5,196 nucleotides of DNA from Candidatus Dojkabacteria bacterium UBA5232. Lineage in GTDB: Bacteria > Patescibacteriota > Dojkabacteria > SC72. Made by a program: the position numbers and the translations under genes. Below, in pieces: positions 1 through 5,073 of the stretch; within the stretch, counting starts at the first letter, position 1; each line of letters opens with the position of its first letter. The DNA is taken from positions 29,588-34,783 of the forward strand of contig DHUO01000029.1 in the NCBI GenBank assembly GCA_002409215.1, written 5' to 3'. The notes beneath the pieces are model-generated. The model had not been told where the DNA came from. It made no database searches and worked only from the letters and a program-made list of their open reading frames with translations.

Positions 1-1359
1 CCTATGAATATTCCACGCTCAACAGATGATGATGTTACTACTTTTGGTGAGACATCATATAGAGATATGAAGGTGGAGTTTGGACTTAAGAAAAAGGATA
101 GGCAGAGGCACTTCTATCTTCTTGGGAAGACAGGTTCAGGTAAGTCTACTCTTTTTAAGAATATGTTTATCTCCGATGTTTTGTCGGGTAGTGGTGCGTG
201 TTTTGTAGATCCACACGGTGATACAGTAGAGGAGCTTTTGTCATATATTCCTCCAAACAGAGTGCAGGATGTTGTGTATTTTAATCCTACGGATGTAGAG
301 CACCCAGTTGGGTTTAATCTTTTGGAATTGAAGGATAAGTCACAGAGAGATTTGATAGCGGATGGGGTGGTGGAGGTGTTTAAGAAGCAGTTTGGAGATT
401 CGTGGGGACCAAGGCTCCAGTATATTCTTACAAATACGGTAGCAACTCTTGCAGAGGCCCAGGGGACATCTCTTTTAGCTGTTACTAGGATATTGATAGA
501 TAAGAATTATAGGAAGTTTATCCTTAAACAATTGAATGATCCAATTTTATATAAGTTCTGGGCTGAGGAGTATGCACAGATGGCTGAGAATAGTAGGCTT
601 GTGACAGAGGCAGTTTCTCCAATACAGAATAAGGTTGGTAGATTTATCTCTTCCGCTGTTACTAGGAATATTGTTGGGCAGGTTAAGTCAACGATTGATT
701 TAAGGGAGATTATGGATAATCAGAAGATTTTGCTTGTTAATCTTGCACAGGGAAGATTGGGAGAGGAAACTGCATCGTTGTTGGGTGGTATGATCATTAC
801 AAGGCTTCAAGCTACTGCAATGGAGAGGGTGGATATGCCAGAGGAGGAGAGGAAGGATTTCTTTTTGTATGTTGATGAGTTTCAGAACTTTGCTACAGAG
901 TCTTTTGCGAAGATTTTGTCTGAGGCAAGGAAGTACAAACTTAACTTAACTATGACTAATCAATATATTGATCAGCTGCCTTTGACTGTTAGACAGGCGA
1001 TATTTGGTAATGTTGGTACGCTCGGTTCGTTTGTTGTTAGTCAGGCAGATGCAGGTATTTTAGAGAAGGAGTTTGCTCCTGTTGTTTCTGCAGATGATTT
1101 GGTTTCTTTGGATGCATATGCTATGTATATTAAGCTTTGTATTGATGGTATGACTTCTGTACCGTTTAGTGCGAAGTCTTTGCCTGTTAGGTATCAGAAA
1201 TATAATCTTAGGGATGAGATTGTGAAGGCATCTAGGGAGAAGTACGGTGTACCACGAGAGGAGATTGAGGAGAAAGTTATGAGGTGGAGTAATCAGACAT
1301 ATAGCGAGAAGGGGAATAGGAGTAATATGAACAGGAAGGAGCCTACAGGTCAGGCCTAG
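1..1359 (+). CDS. VirD4/TraG-like type IV secretion DNA-pump ATPase, C-terminal part (5' end outside window)
   Basis: This is a P-loop ATPase of the FtsK/HerA-like superfamily, in the VirD4/TraG/DUF87 group whose members couple ATP hydrolysis to DNA or substrate transfer at the membrane. The frame is open to the left edge, and the ATG at 4 is followed almost directly by the ATPase core, whereas relatives carry a long N-terminal part. I therefore read it as 5'-truncated by the window. Counting from that ATG: Walker A GKTGSGKST at 41-49, the VDPHGD motif at 68-73 (typical of this group), Walker B FFLYVDEFQ at 286-294 with D291/E292, and the TNQY sensor-like motif at 318-321. The segment around LEKEFAPV and the C-terminal KLCIDGMTS...PFSAKSLP block match the conserved end of CPR 'type IV secretion system DNA-binding' proteins as I remember them. 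The tail after about 430 is polar and ends in PTGQA at a stop made within a tandem duplication. No relaxase or other conjugation gene is visible, so the substrate is unknown. The family call is firm; the role is inferred. Confidence 0.88.
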   Translation, partial: PMNIPRSTDDDVTTFGETSYRDMKVEFGLKKKDRQRHFYLLGKTGSGKSTLFKNMFISDVLSGSGACFVDPHGDTVEELLSYIPPNRVQDVVYFNPTDVEHPVGFNLLELKDKSQRDLIADGVVEVFKKQFGDSWGPRLQYILTNTVATLAEAQGTSLLAVTRILIDKNYRKFILKQLNDPILYKFWAEEYAQMAENSRLVTEAVSPIQNKVGRFISSAVTRNIVGQVKSTIDLREIMDNQKILLVNLAQGRLGEETASLLGGMIITRLQATAMERVDMPEEERKDFFLYVDEFQNFATESFAKILSEARKYKLNLTMTNQYIDQLPLTVRQAIFGNVGTLGSFVVSQADAGILEKEFAPVVSADDLVSLDAYAMYIKLCIDGMTSVPFSAKSLPVRYQKYNLRDEIVKASREKYGVPREEIEEKVMRWSNQTYSEKGNRSNMNRKEPTGQA

Positions 1360-1368
1360 GTCAGGCCT
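1347..1368. repeat. 11-bp perfect tandem duplication over the ATPase stop codon
   Basis: AGGTCAGGCCT occurs twice back to back (1347-1357 and 1358-1368). The TAG stop at 1357-1359 straddles the junction between the copies. Within it, AGGCCT (1352-1357) and AGGCCT (1363-1368), each self-complementary, can form a 6-bp stem with a 5-nt loop. No U-run follows directly, so I do not call it a terminator. It is GC-rich against AT-rich surroundings. Confidence 0.9.
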
Positions 1369-1538
1369 TCGTTCAGAACTTTTTAAGGAGTGAAGACTTT
1401 TTGTCTGTCTAAAGACCTTTTTTGAGCTGTTCTGTCGTGCATTTCTATCTGTATTCTGTACATACTACATGTGCCAAGGAGTAGGAAACCTTTTAGGATG
1501 GACATAACTCCAAAGATGAAAAACATATGAACAAGGGG

Positions 1539-1556
1539 CAGACCTAGGCAAGGCCT
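1539..1556. repeat. Diverged second copy of the GC-rich AGGCCT element
   Basis: CAGACCTAGGCAAGGCCT here matches CAGGCCTAGGTCAGGCCT at 1351-1368 at 15 of 18 positions. The two copies lie in the same orientation and bracket about 170 bp of gene-free sequence. This copy can form a bulged hairpin: CAGA pairs with TCTG (1556-1559) and CCT with AGG. It lies just upstream of the yebC -35 box, so it could be a regulatory site or a small interspersed repeat. Its function is unknown. Confidence 0.55.
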
Positions 1557-1561
1557 CTGGT

Positions 1562-1590
1562 TTGTAGTAGAATAAGATTGATAATATAAT
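1562..1590 (+). promoter_or_regulatory. Putative yebC promoter, near-leaderless
   Basis: A consensus -10 box TATAAT lies at 1585-1590, and TTGTAG at 1562-1567 stands exactly 17 bp upstream as a partial -35 box. Transcription should begin around 1597, only about five bases before the yebC ATG at 1602. This leaves no room for a ribosome-binding site, so leaderless-type translation is expected. Confidence 0.6.
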
Positions 1591-1601
1591 CTTTCCAGTA
1601 T

Positions 1602-2384
1602 ATGGCAGGACATTCCAAATGGTCTACAATCAAACATAAGAAAGCAATAAATGATGCTAAGAAGGGTAAATCTTTCTCTAAAGTATCTGTACAGATTACT
1701 CATGCTGCTAAACAGGGTGGTGGAGACCCTAATATGAATCCAACATTAAGATTGTGTATAGATAAGGCTAAGGCTGTTGGTTTTTCTAATGATAATATTG
1801 AAAAAGCAATTAAGAAAGGTACAGGAGAGGGTAGTGATGGAGTAATAATTGAAGAAATTACATACGAAGGTTTTGGTCCTCATGATGTACAGTTGGTTGT
1901 TGATGTTTTGACAGATAATAAGAATAGGACTGTTGCTGATTTAAGACAGCTTTTTGATGAGGTAGGGGGAAAGATGGGTGATTCGGGTTCTGTATCATGG
2001 AATTTTGAAACAAAAGGATATTTTGAAATACTGTGTGGACATATGGAAGAGACAGAGAAGTATGGAGAGGCAGATATTTTTGTTGAGGATAATCCAGAGG
2101 AGGTAGAGCTTAACATTATGGATTTACCTGGAGTATTAGAGATTGAAGATTTTGAAGATGAGGATGGAAAGAAAGGTTTAGCAATATATACAGAGTATGA
2201 TAGTTTTGGTTCTGTTAGAGATGGTATTGGTAAGTTGGGTTATGTTTTGAAAGAGGCAGAGTTAATTAAAGAGGCTAAGATGTTGAAGAGTTTGGATGGA
2301 GAAAAGAAAGAGAAGGTAGAGAATGCGATTGAGAGATTGGAGGAGAACGATGATGTACAGAATGTTTGGAGTGATTTGGAGTAG
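1602..2384 (+). CDS. yebC: YebC/PmpR/TACO1 family protein
   Basis: This is a cytoplasmic YebC-family protein. The family was first described as DNA-binding regulators (PmpR) and is now linked to translation: mitochondrial TACO1 and bacterial YebC help ribosomes through proline-rich stretches. The start is fixed by the near-invariant N-terminus MAGHSKWSTIKHKK. Further family motifs are GGGDPNMNPTLR (39-50), DNIEKAIKKGTG (64-75), YEGFGP (88-93), TDNKNRTVADLR (104-115), GGKMGDSGSVSWNF (122-135) and the closing LEENDDVQNVW (246-256). At 260 residues it is slightly longer than the usual 240-250. The extra length falls in a very acidic stretch (about 149-190) of the third domain. No Shine-Dalgarno sequence precedes it; a promoter -10 box ends 11 nt before the ATG. 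Proximity to the ruv genes is a classic bacterial arrangement, but here a separate small gene and a terminator stand between them. The family call is very secure. Confidence 0.97.
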   Translation: MAGHSKWSTIKHKKAINDAKKGKSFSKVSVQITHAAKQGGGDPNMNPTLRLCIDKAKAVGFSNDNIEKAIKKGTGEGSDGVIIEEITYEGFGPHDVQLVVDVLTDNKNRTVADLRQLFDEVGGKMGDSGSVSWNFETKGYFEILCGHMEETEKYGEADIFVEDNPEEVELNIMDLPGVLEIEDFEDEDGKKGLAIYTEYDSFGSVRDGIGKLGYVLKEAELIKEAKMLKSLDGEKKEKVENAIERLEENDDVQNVWSDLE

Positions 2385-2413
2385 TTGGCTTCAACCCTAT
2401 AGTATGGTATAAT
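2385..2413 (+). promoter_or_regulatory. Putative promoter for the 93-residue hypothetical gene
   Basis: TATAAT at 2408-2413 is preceded by TGG (2405-2407), an extended -10 form. TTGGCT at 2385-2390, directly after the yebC stop, is 17 bp upstream and matches the -35 consensus at 4 of 6 bases. Transcription would start near 2420, giving a leader of about 135 nt before the ATG at 2554. No U-tailed hairpin ends yebC, so read-through from yebC is also possible. Confidence 0.6.
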
Positions 2414-2553
2414 GTAGTTGGATATCTACTATCTTAGTATATAGATATATTGTTCATTAACAACAAAGGATTAAACATTTCTTCTGTTTGTTTTATATCT
2501 CACATATGCTGAAAAACACAAAAAGATTCCCGTAAGGGAGAAAGAAGGAAAAA
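2414..2553 (+). promoter_or_regulatory. Structured AT-rich 5' leader of the hypothetical gene
   Basis: This gene-free leader holds several possible hairpins: ATATCTA (2422-2428) with TAGATAT (2442-2448); TTGTT (2450-2454) with AACAA (2459-2463); and TCCC-GTAA-GGGA (2528-2539), the last with a GNRA-type tetraloop a few bases before the Shine-Dalgarno site. A nine-codon reading frame, MLKNTKRFP, spans 2506-2535 in the same frame as the gene, and its TAA lies inside the tetraloop. It has no ribosome-binding site of its own. I recognise no known riboswitch. A regulatory role is inferred only from length and structure. Confidence 0.35.
2544..2549 (+). promoter_or_regulatory. Shine-Dalgarno site GAAGGA
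   Basis: GAAGGA ends 4 nt before the ATG at 2554 and sits just 3' of the GTAA hairpin. Among the starts seen here it is a comparatively clear Shine-Dalgarno site, which sets this gene apart from yebC and ruvC. Confidence 0.65.
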
Positions 2554-2835
2554 ATGGTAAGAAAATGTCGCGTTATCATGTTAGGGACTCATTCGTTAAG
2601 AATTAATCATTCGGCAATTCAGTCGAATGGCAAAGAAGCATTTTTTAATACGTTCCCTATGAATGGGAATGACACATTTAGAGTTCTTCCCAAGAAGGTT
2701 CAGAATATTGTGCGGTGGAGTTTTTGGTATGGAGCCAAGACAGTTAATTTGTTCGACGGTGTGATTACAGTTGAACTTCACAGAGGCTTTGAGAAGGATA
2801 TCTTCTTAAAGCATATTTTAGATCTTTTAGAATAA
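2554..2835 (+). CDS. Small protein of unknown function (93 aa)
   Basis: I do not recognise this protein. It is likely a real gene: it has its own promoter-like sequence, a Shine-Dalgarno site at 2544-2549, an in-frame stop upstream (2533-2535) that leaves the ATG at 2554 as the first start, and a strong terminator right after it. An alternative ATG at 2578 would remove eight residues. The N-terminus is basic (MVRKCR), with no signal peptide and no convincing membrane segment, so it is probably a soluble cytoplasmic protein. The middle is aromatic and basic (KKVQNIVRWSFWYG, 47-60, with W55 and W58). The C-terminal half alternates as expected for beta strands followed by a helix (FLKHILDLLE, 84-93). 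Codon use differs slightly from its neighbours: it uses CGC and CGG for Arg and TCG for Ser three times in its first 24 codons, which hints at recent acquisition or different expression. It stands between yebC and ruvC, but the terminator separates it from the ruv genes, so a role in recombination is not implied. Confidence 0.72.
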   Translation: MVRKCRVIMLGTHSLRINHSAIQSNGKEAFFNTFPMNGNDTFRVLPKKVQNIVRWSFWYGAKTVNLFDGVITVELHRGFEKDIFLKHILDLLE

Positions 2836-2844
2836 TCCTTTGTT

Positions 2845-2889
2845 AAAGGGAATCCAATACAATATATTTGTAGAAAGATTCCCTTTTTT
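2845..2889 (+). terminator. Intrinsic terminator after the hypothetical gene
   Basis: AAAGGGAATC (2845-2854) and GATTCCCTTT (2877-2886) form a perfect 10-bp stem around a 22-nt AT-rich loop. The loop can itself pair as ACAA/TTGT. The right arm runs into TTTTTT (2884-2889), then a C and five more T. The stem begins 9 nt after the stop codon, so it closes the 93-residue gene's transcript and separates it from ruvC. Confidence 0.85.
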
Positions 2890-2917
2890 CTTTTTCATTA
2901 AATTCATAATATTAAGG

Positions 2918-2946
2918 TGTACAAATACCTTTTTCTAACATAAAAT
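2918..2946 (+). promoter_or_regulatory. Putative ruvC promoter, leaderless geometry
   Basis: TAAAAT (2941-2946) as -10 and TGTACA (2918-2923, 4 of 6 matching the -35 consensus) are separated by 17 bp. The ATG of ruvC begins 6 nt after the -10 box, so the predicted transcription start coincides with the start codon. It follows directly after the terminator, as expected for a new transcription unit. Confidence 0.55.
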
Positions 2947-2952
2947 ATACAT

Positions 2953-3453
2953 ATGCTTAGAATAATAGGTATAGATCCAGGTCTAGCTACAACAGGTTGG
3001 TCCATTGTTGAATTTGATGAAAACTCCAACCCTAATATCCTTGATTACGGTTGTATAACTACACCAAAAGGTCTAACAGTACAATCTAGATTAAAGGAAA
3101 TATATTCAGATATGAATGAATTGTTAGAGAAGTATAAACCAGAATATGCTGGTGTAGAAACACTTCTTTTCACAAATAATCAGAAAACAGCAATGTCTGT
3201 TGGACAAGCAAGGGGTGTTGTACTTCTTGCTTTGGAAAATGCAGGTGTGAGTATTGAGGAGATGACTCCTTTGCAGGTAAAGAATTCTGTAACAGGGTAT
3301 GGTCAAGCACAGAAAAAACAGGTACAGGAGGCTGTTAAGATGCTTTGTGGTATGGATGAGATACCTAAACCTGATGATGCAGCAGATGCCATTGCTATTG
3401 CTTTAACAACAGAGGTATTGGTTAGGAGGAATATTGAGCAAATTAGTATATAA
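2953..3453 (+). CDS. ruvC: Crossover junction endodeoxyribonuclease RuvC
   Basis: RuvC is the dimeric, Mg-dependent nuclease that resolves Holliday junctions by paired symmetric cuts, working with RuvAB on recombination and repair intermediates in the cytoplasm. At 166 residues it is close to the E. coli length of 173. The RNase H-like fold is visible: first strand IIGIDPG with catalytic D8, the GVETLLF strand with E69, and the C-terminal PDDAADAIA helix with D142 and D145. These correspond to the four acidic residues of the family. F73, followed by GQARG (84-88), marks the junction-binding region. The start at 2953 places the first strand at residue 4, as is normal, and a -10 box lies just upstream; there is no Shine-Dalgarno sequence. 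Its stop is 7 nt from the ruvA ATG, indicating a shared ruvCAB transcript. All key residues are present, so activity is expected. Confidence 0.97.
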   Translation: MLRIIGIDPGLATTGWSIVEFDENSNPNILDYGCITTPKGLTVQSRLKEIYSDMNELLEKYKPEYAGVETLLFTNNQKTAMSVGQARGVVLLALENAGVSIEEMTPLQVKNSVTGYGQAQKKQVQEAVKMLCGMDEIPKPDDAADAIAIALTTEVLVRRNIEQISI

Positions 3454-3454
3454 T
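3449..3454 (+). promoter_or_regulatory. Possible -10 box for ruvA, overlapping the ruvC stop
   Basis: A consensus TATAAT lies across the ruvC TAA stop (3451-3453) and ends 6 nt before the ruvA ATG, the same spacing as at ruvC. No good -35 box is seen 17 bp upstream, so it may be a weak internal promoter or chance in AT-rich sequence. Confidence 0.35.
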
Positions 3455-3460
3455 AGAGAT

Positions 3461-4042
3461 ATGATATCTTTCATAACAGGAACTATTCAGAAAATTACAA
3501 TAGAAAAAGACACCAATATTGATATATTAACTCAAGGTGGTGTAGGGTACAGAATAGCTATTCCATCAACATATCTAGTGCCTGAAGTAGGAGAAGAGTT
3601 CTCACTTTTTACTCACTTTCATGTTAGAGAAGACAATCAATCATTATACGGTTTTCAAACAGAACAGGAGAGAGATTTTTTTGAACAGTTAATACAAGTC
3701 TCTGGTGTAGGTCCTAAGATTGGAATGGGAATACTCTCTACATATTCAAGAAAAGAATTAGAGGGGATTATAGAGGAGGGCGATGCAAAGAGTTTGAGTA
3801 AAGCACCTGGTTTAGGTATGAAAAGAGCCCAAAAAATCATCATTGAACTAAGAGGCATTATCGATTTAACAAAAGAATCTTCTGAAGACAGTTTAATACT
3901 AAAAGATCTAAAAGATGCACTTCAAGCATTAGGTTTTGATTCTAAGAGTATTAAAGAGAAGTGTGAACAAGCAGAAAGTATTGTTAGAAAAGAGAAAGAT
4001 ATTGATATTGGTGAATTAATTAAGAAAGTGATTAAAGAGTAA
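3461..4042 (+). CDS. ruvA: Holliday junction branch migration protein RuvA
   Basis: RuvA binds the four-way junction as a tetramer, holds it open and loads the RuvB motor. With the start at 3461 the protein has 193 residues (E. coli 203) and begins MISFITGTI, as RuvA proteins normally do. Domain I (OB fold, about 1-64) has QGGVGYRI (25-32) and HVREDNQSLYGF (54-65), where E57 and D58 match the acidic pin that separates strands at the crossover. Domain II has two helix-hairpin-helix motifs, VSGVGPKIG (80-88) and APGLGMKRA (115-123). Domain III (about 145-193), with KDALQALGF (151-159), is the RuvB-contacting part after a short acidic linker. A longer version starting with TTG at 3434 would add nine residues and sits behind AGGAGG (3424-3429). 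I prefer 3461 because the family's first strand begins at its N-terminus. It overlaps ruvB by one base (TAATG), which implies translational coupling. Confidence 0.95.
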   Translation: MISFITGTIQKITIEKDTNIDILTQGGVGYRIAIPSTYLVPEVGEEFSLFTHFHVREDNQSLYGFQTEQERDFFEQLIQVSGVGPKIGMGILSTYSRKELEGIIEEGDAKSLSKAPGLGMKRAQKIIIELRGIIDLTKESSEDSLILKDLKDALQALGFDSKSIKEKCEQAESIVRKEKDIDIGELIKKVIKE

Positions 4043-5073
4043 TGATAGAGTCAAGTAAGGAGAAGCTACAAAAGAAAAAAAGTACTCAGGTTAAAAAAGG
4101 TCGTAAGGAGGGGGATAATGTTAAGTATGAGGAAAGAATTAGACCGAGTAAGCTTGATGAGATAATTGGTAGGGGGACTGAGAAAGAAACCCTTAAGATT
4201 ATGATTAAGTCTGCAAACAGAAGAAAGGAAGTAATTGATCACATCCTCTTTTACGGTCCTCCGGGTTTAGGTAAAACAACATTTGCTGTTGCCATTGCTA
4301 ATGAGATAGGGGCAAATATTAAGGTTACATCAGGTCCAGCGATTGAAAGACAGGGTGATTTAGCAGCTATTTTAACTGGATTAAAGCCAAATGATGTACT
4401 TTTCATTGATGAAATACATAGATTATCTAAGGTTGTGGAAGAGATTTTGTATCCAGCTATGGAGGATAGGATGTTGGATATTGTAATGGGTAAAGGTCCA
4501 ACTGCTAAGACAATTAGGCTTAATTTGGAGCCATTTACACTAATTGGTGCAACAACACAGATTGGGAAAATTAGTTCTCCTATGAGAGATAGGTTTGGTT
4601 TGATTCAGAGGTTGGATTTCTTTTCTGACAATGATTTAGTACAGATACTTCAGAGGGCTTGTAGATTGTGGGATTTGGAGATAGAAAAAGATGCTGTACA
4701 AGCACTTTCTGAGGCTTCAAGAGGTACTGCTAGAGTAGGGTTGAGGCTTCTGAGAAGATGTAGGGATTATGCACAAAGTCATGGAGGGGATAAGATAACG
4801 GTTGATGTTGTAGAGAAGACATTGAAACTTTTGGGTACAGATAAGCAGGGTCTTGAGAAGATAGATAGGGTAATACTTTCTACAATGCTAAATCATTTTT
4901 CAGGTGGTCCTATTGGTCTTTCAACCTTAGCTGCATCAATATCTGAAGATGAGAGTACAGTAGCAGATGTGTATGAGCCTTATCTTATGAAGTGTGGTTT
5001 TATTAAAAGAACAAGCAGGGGGAGAGTCCTTACACAGAAAGGATTAAAATATTTAGAATCATTAAATGGTTAA
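4042..5073 (+). CDS. ruvB: Holliday junction branch migration ATPase RuvB
   Basis: RuvB is the AAA+ hexameric motor that, docked on RuvA, pumps DNA through the junction. The protein has 343 residues, a normal length. Visible motifs are Walker A GPPGLGKT (72-79), Walker B FIDEIH (121-126), sensor 1 GATTQ (169-173), arginine finger region MRDRFG (181-186), sensor 2 RGTARVGLRLLRR (227-239) with R231, and a C-terminal winged helix with GGPIGLSTLAA (288-298), YEPYL (311-315) and RTSRGRVLT (323-331). Two positions differ from the usual family wording: GATTQ instead of GATTR and RGTAR instead of RGTPR; neither removes a catalytic residue. The first 28 residues are very Lys-rich and appear family-variable. 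No other in-frame start exists before the conserved RPSKLDEIIG. The ATG overlaps the ruvA stop by one base and only a weak purine stretch (AAAGAG) precedes it, so it probably depends on coupling to ruvA. Confidence 0.97.
   Translation: MIESSKEKLQKKKSTQVKKGRKEGDNVKYEERIRPSKLDEIIGRGTEKETLKIMIKSANRRKEVIDHILFYGPPGLGKTTFAVAIANEIGANIKVTSGPAIERQGDLAAILTGLKPNDVLFIDEIHRLSKVVEEILYPAMEDRMLDIVMGKGPTAKTIRLNLEPFTLIGATTQIGKISSPMRDRFGLIQRLDFFSDNDLVQILQRACRLWDLEIEKDAVQALSEASRGTARVGLRLLRRCRDYAQSHGGDKITVDVVEKTLKLLGTDKQGLEKIDRVILSTMLNHFSGGPIGLSTLAASISEDESTVADVYEPYLMKCGFIKRTSRGRVLTQKGLKYLESLNG

Noticed and set aside
1385..1390. AAGGAG Shine-Dalgarno-like sequence after the ATPase
   Set aside because: No start codon at usable spacing opens a frame of any length; the TTG at 1401 stops after three codons.
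1395..1423. Possible terminator for the ATPase gene, with AGAC/GTCT pairings before TTTTTT
   Set aside because: Stems reach only 4 bp and compete with each other; this is too weak to call even though the T-run is real.
1360..1601. tRNA, known riboswitch or CRISPR repeats in the gap
   Set aside because: No cloverleaf, no T-loop consensus, no regularly spaced repeats; only the two-copy GC-rich element and a promoter.
1383..1703. 106-codon minus-strand frame crossing the yebC start
   Set aside because: Its N-terminal third is antisense to the strongly conserved yebC start, and it has no ribosome-binding site. Only the 47-codon part inside the gap is kept, as a weak observation.
1880..3858. Minus-strand frames of 60-78 codons opposite yebC, the 93-residue gene, ruvC and ruvA
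   Set aside because: Each lies wholly or almost wholly antisense to a better supported gene, with no start signals or recognisable motifs.
3434..4042. RuvA starting at the TTG at 3434
   Set aside because: The ATG at 3461 gives the family-typical N-terminus, with the first OB-fold strand at once. The TTG form is kept only as an alternative in the findings.
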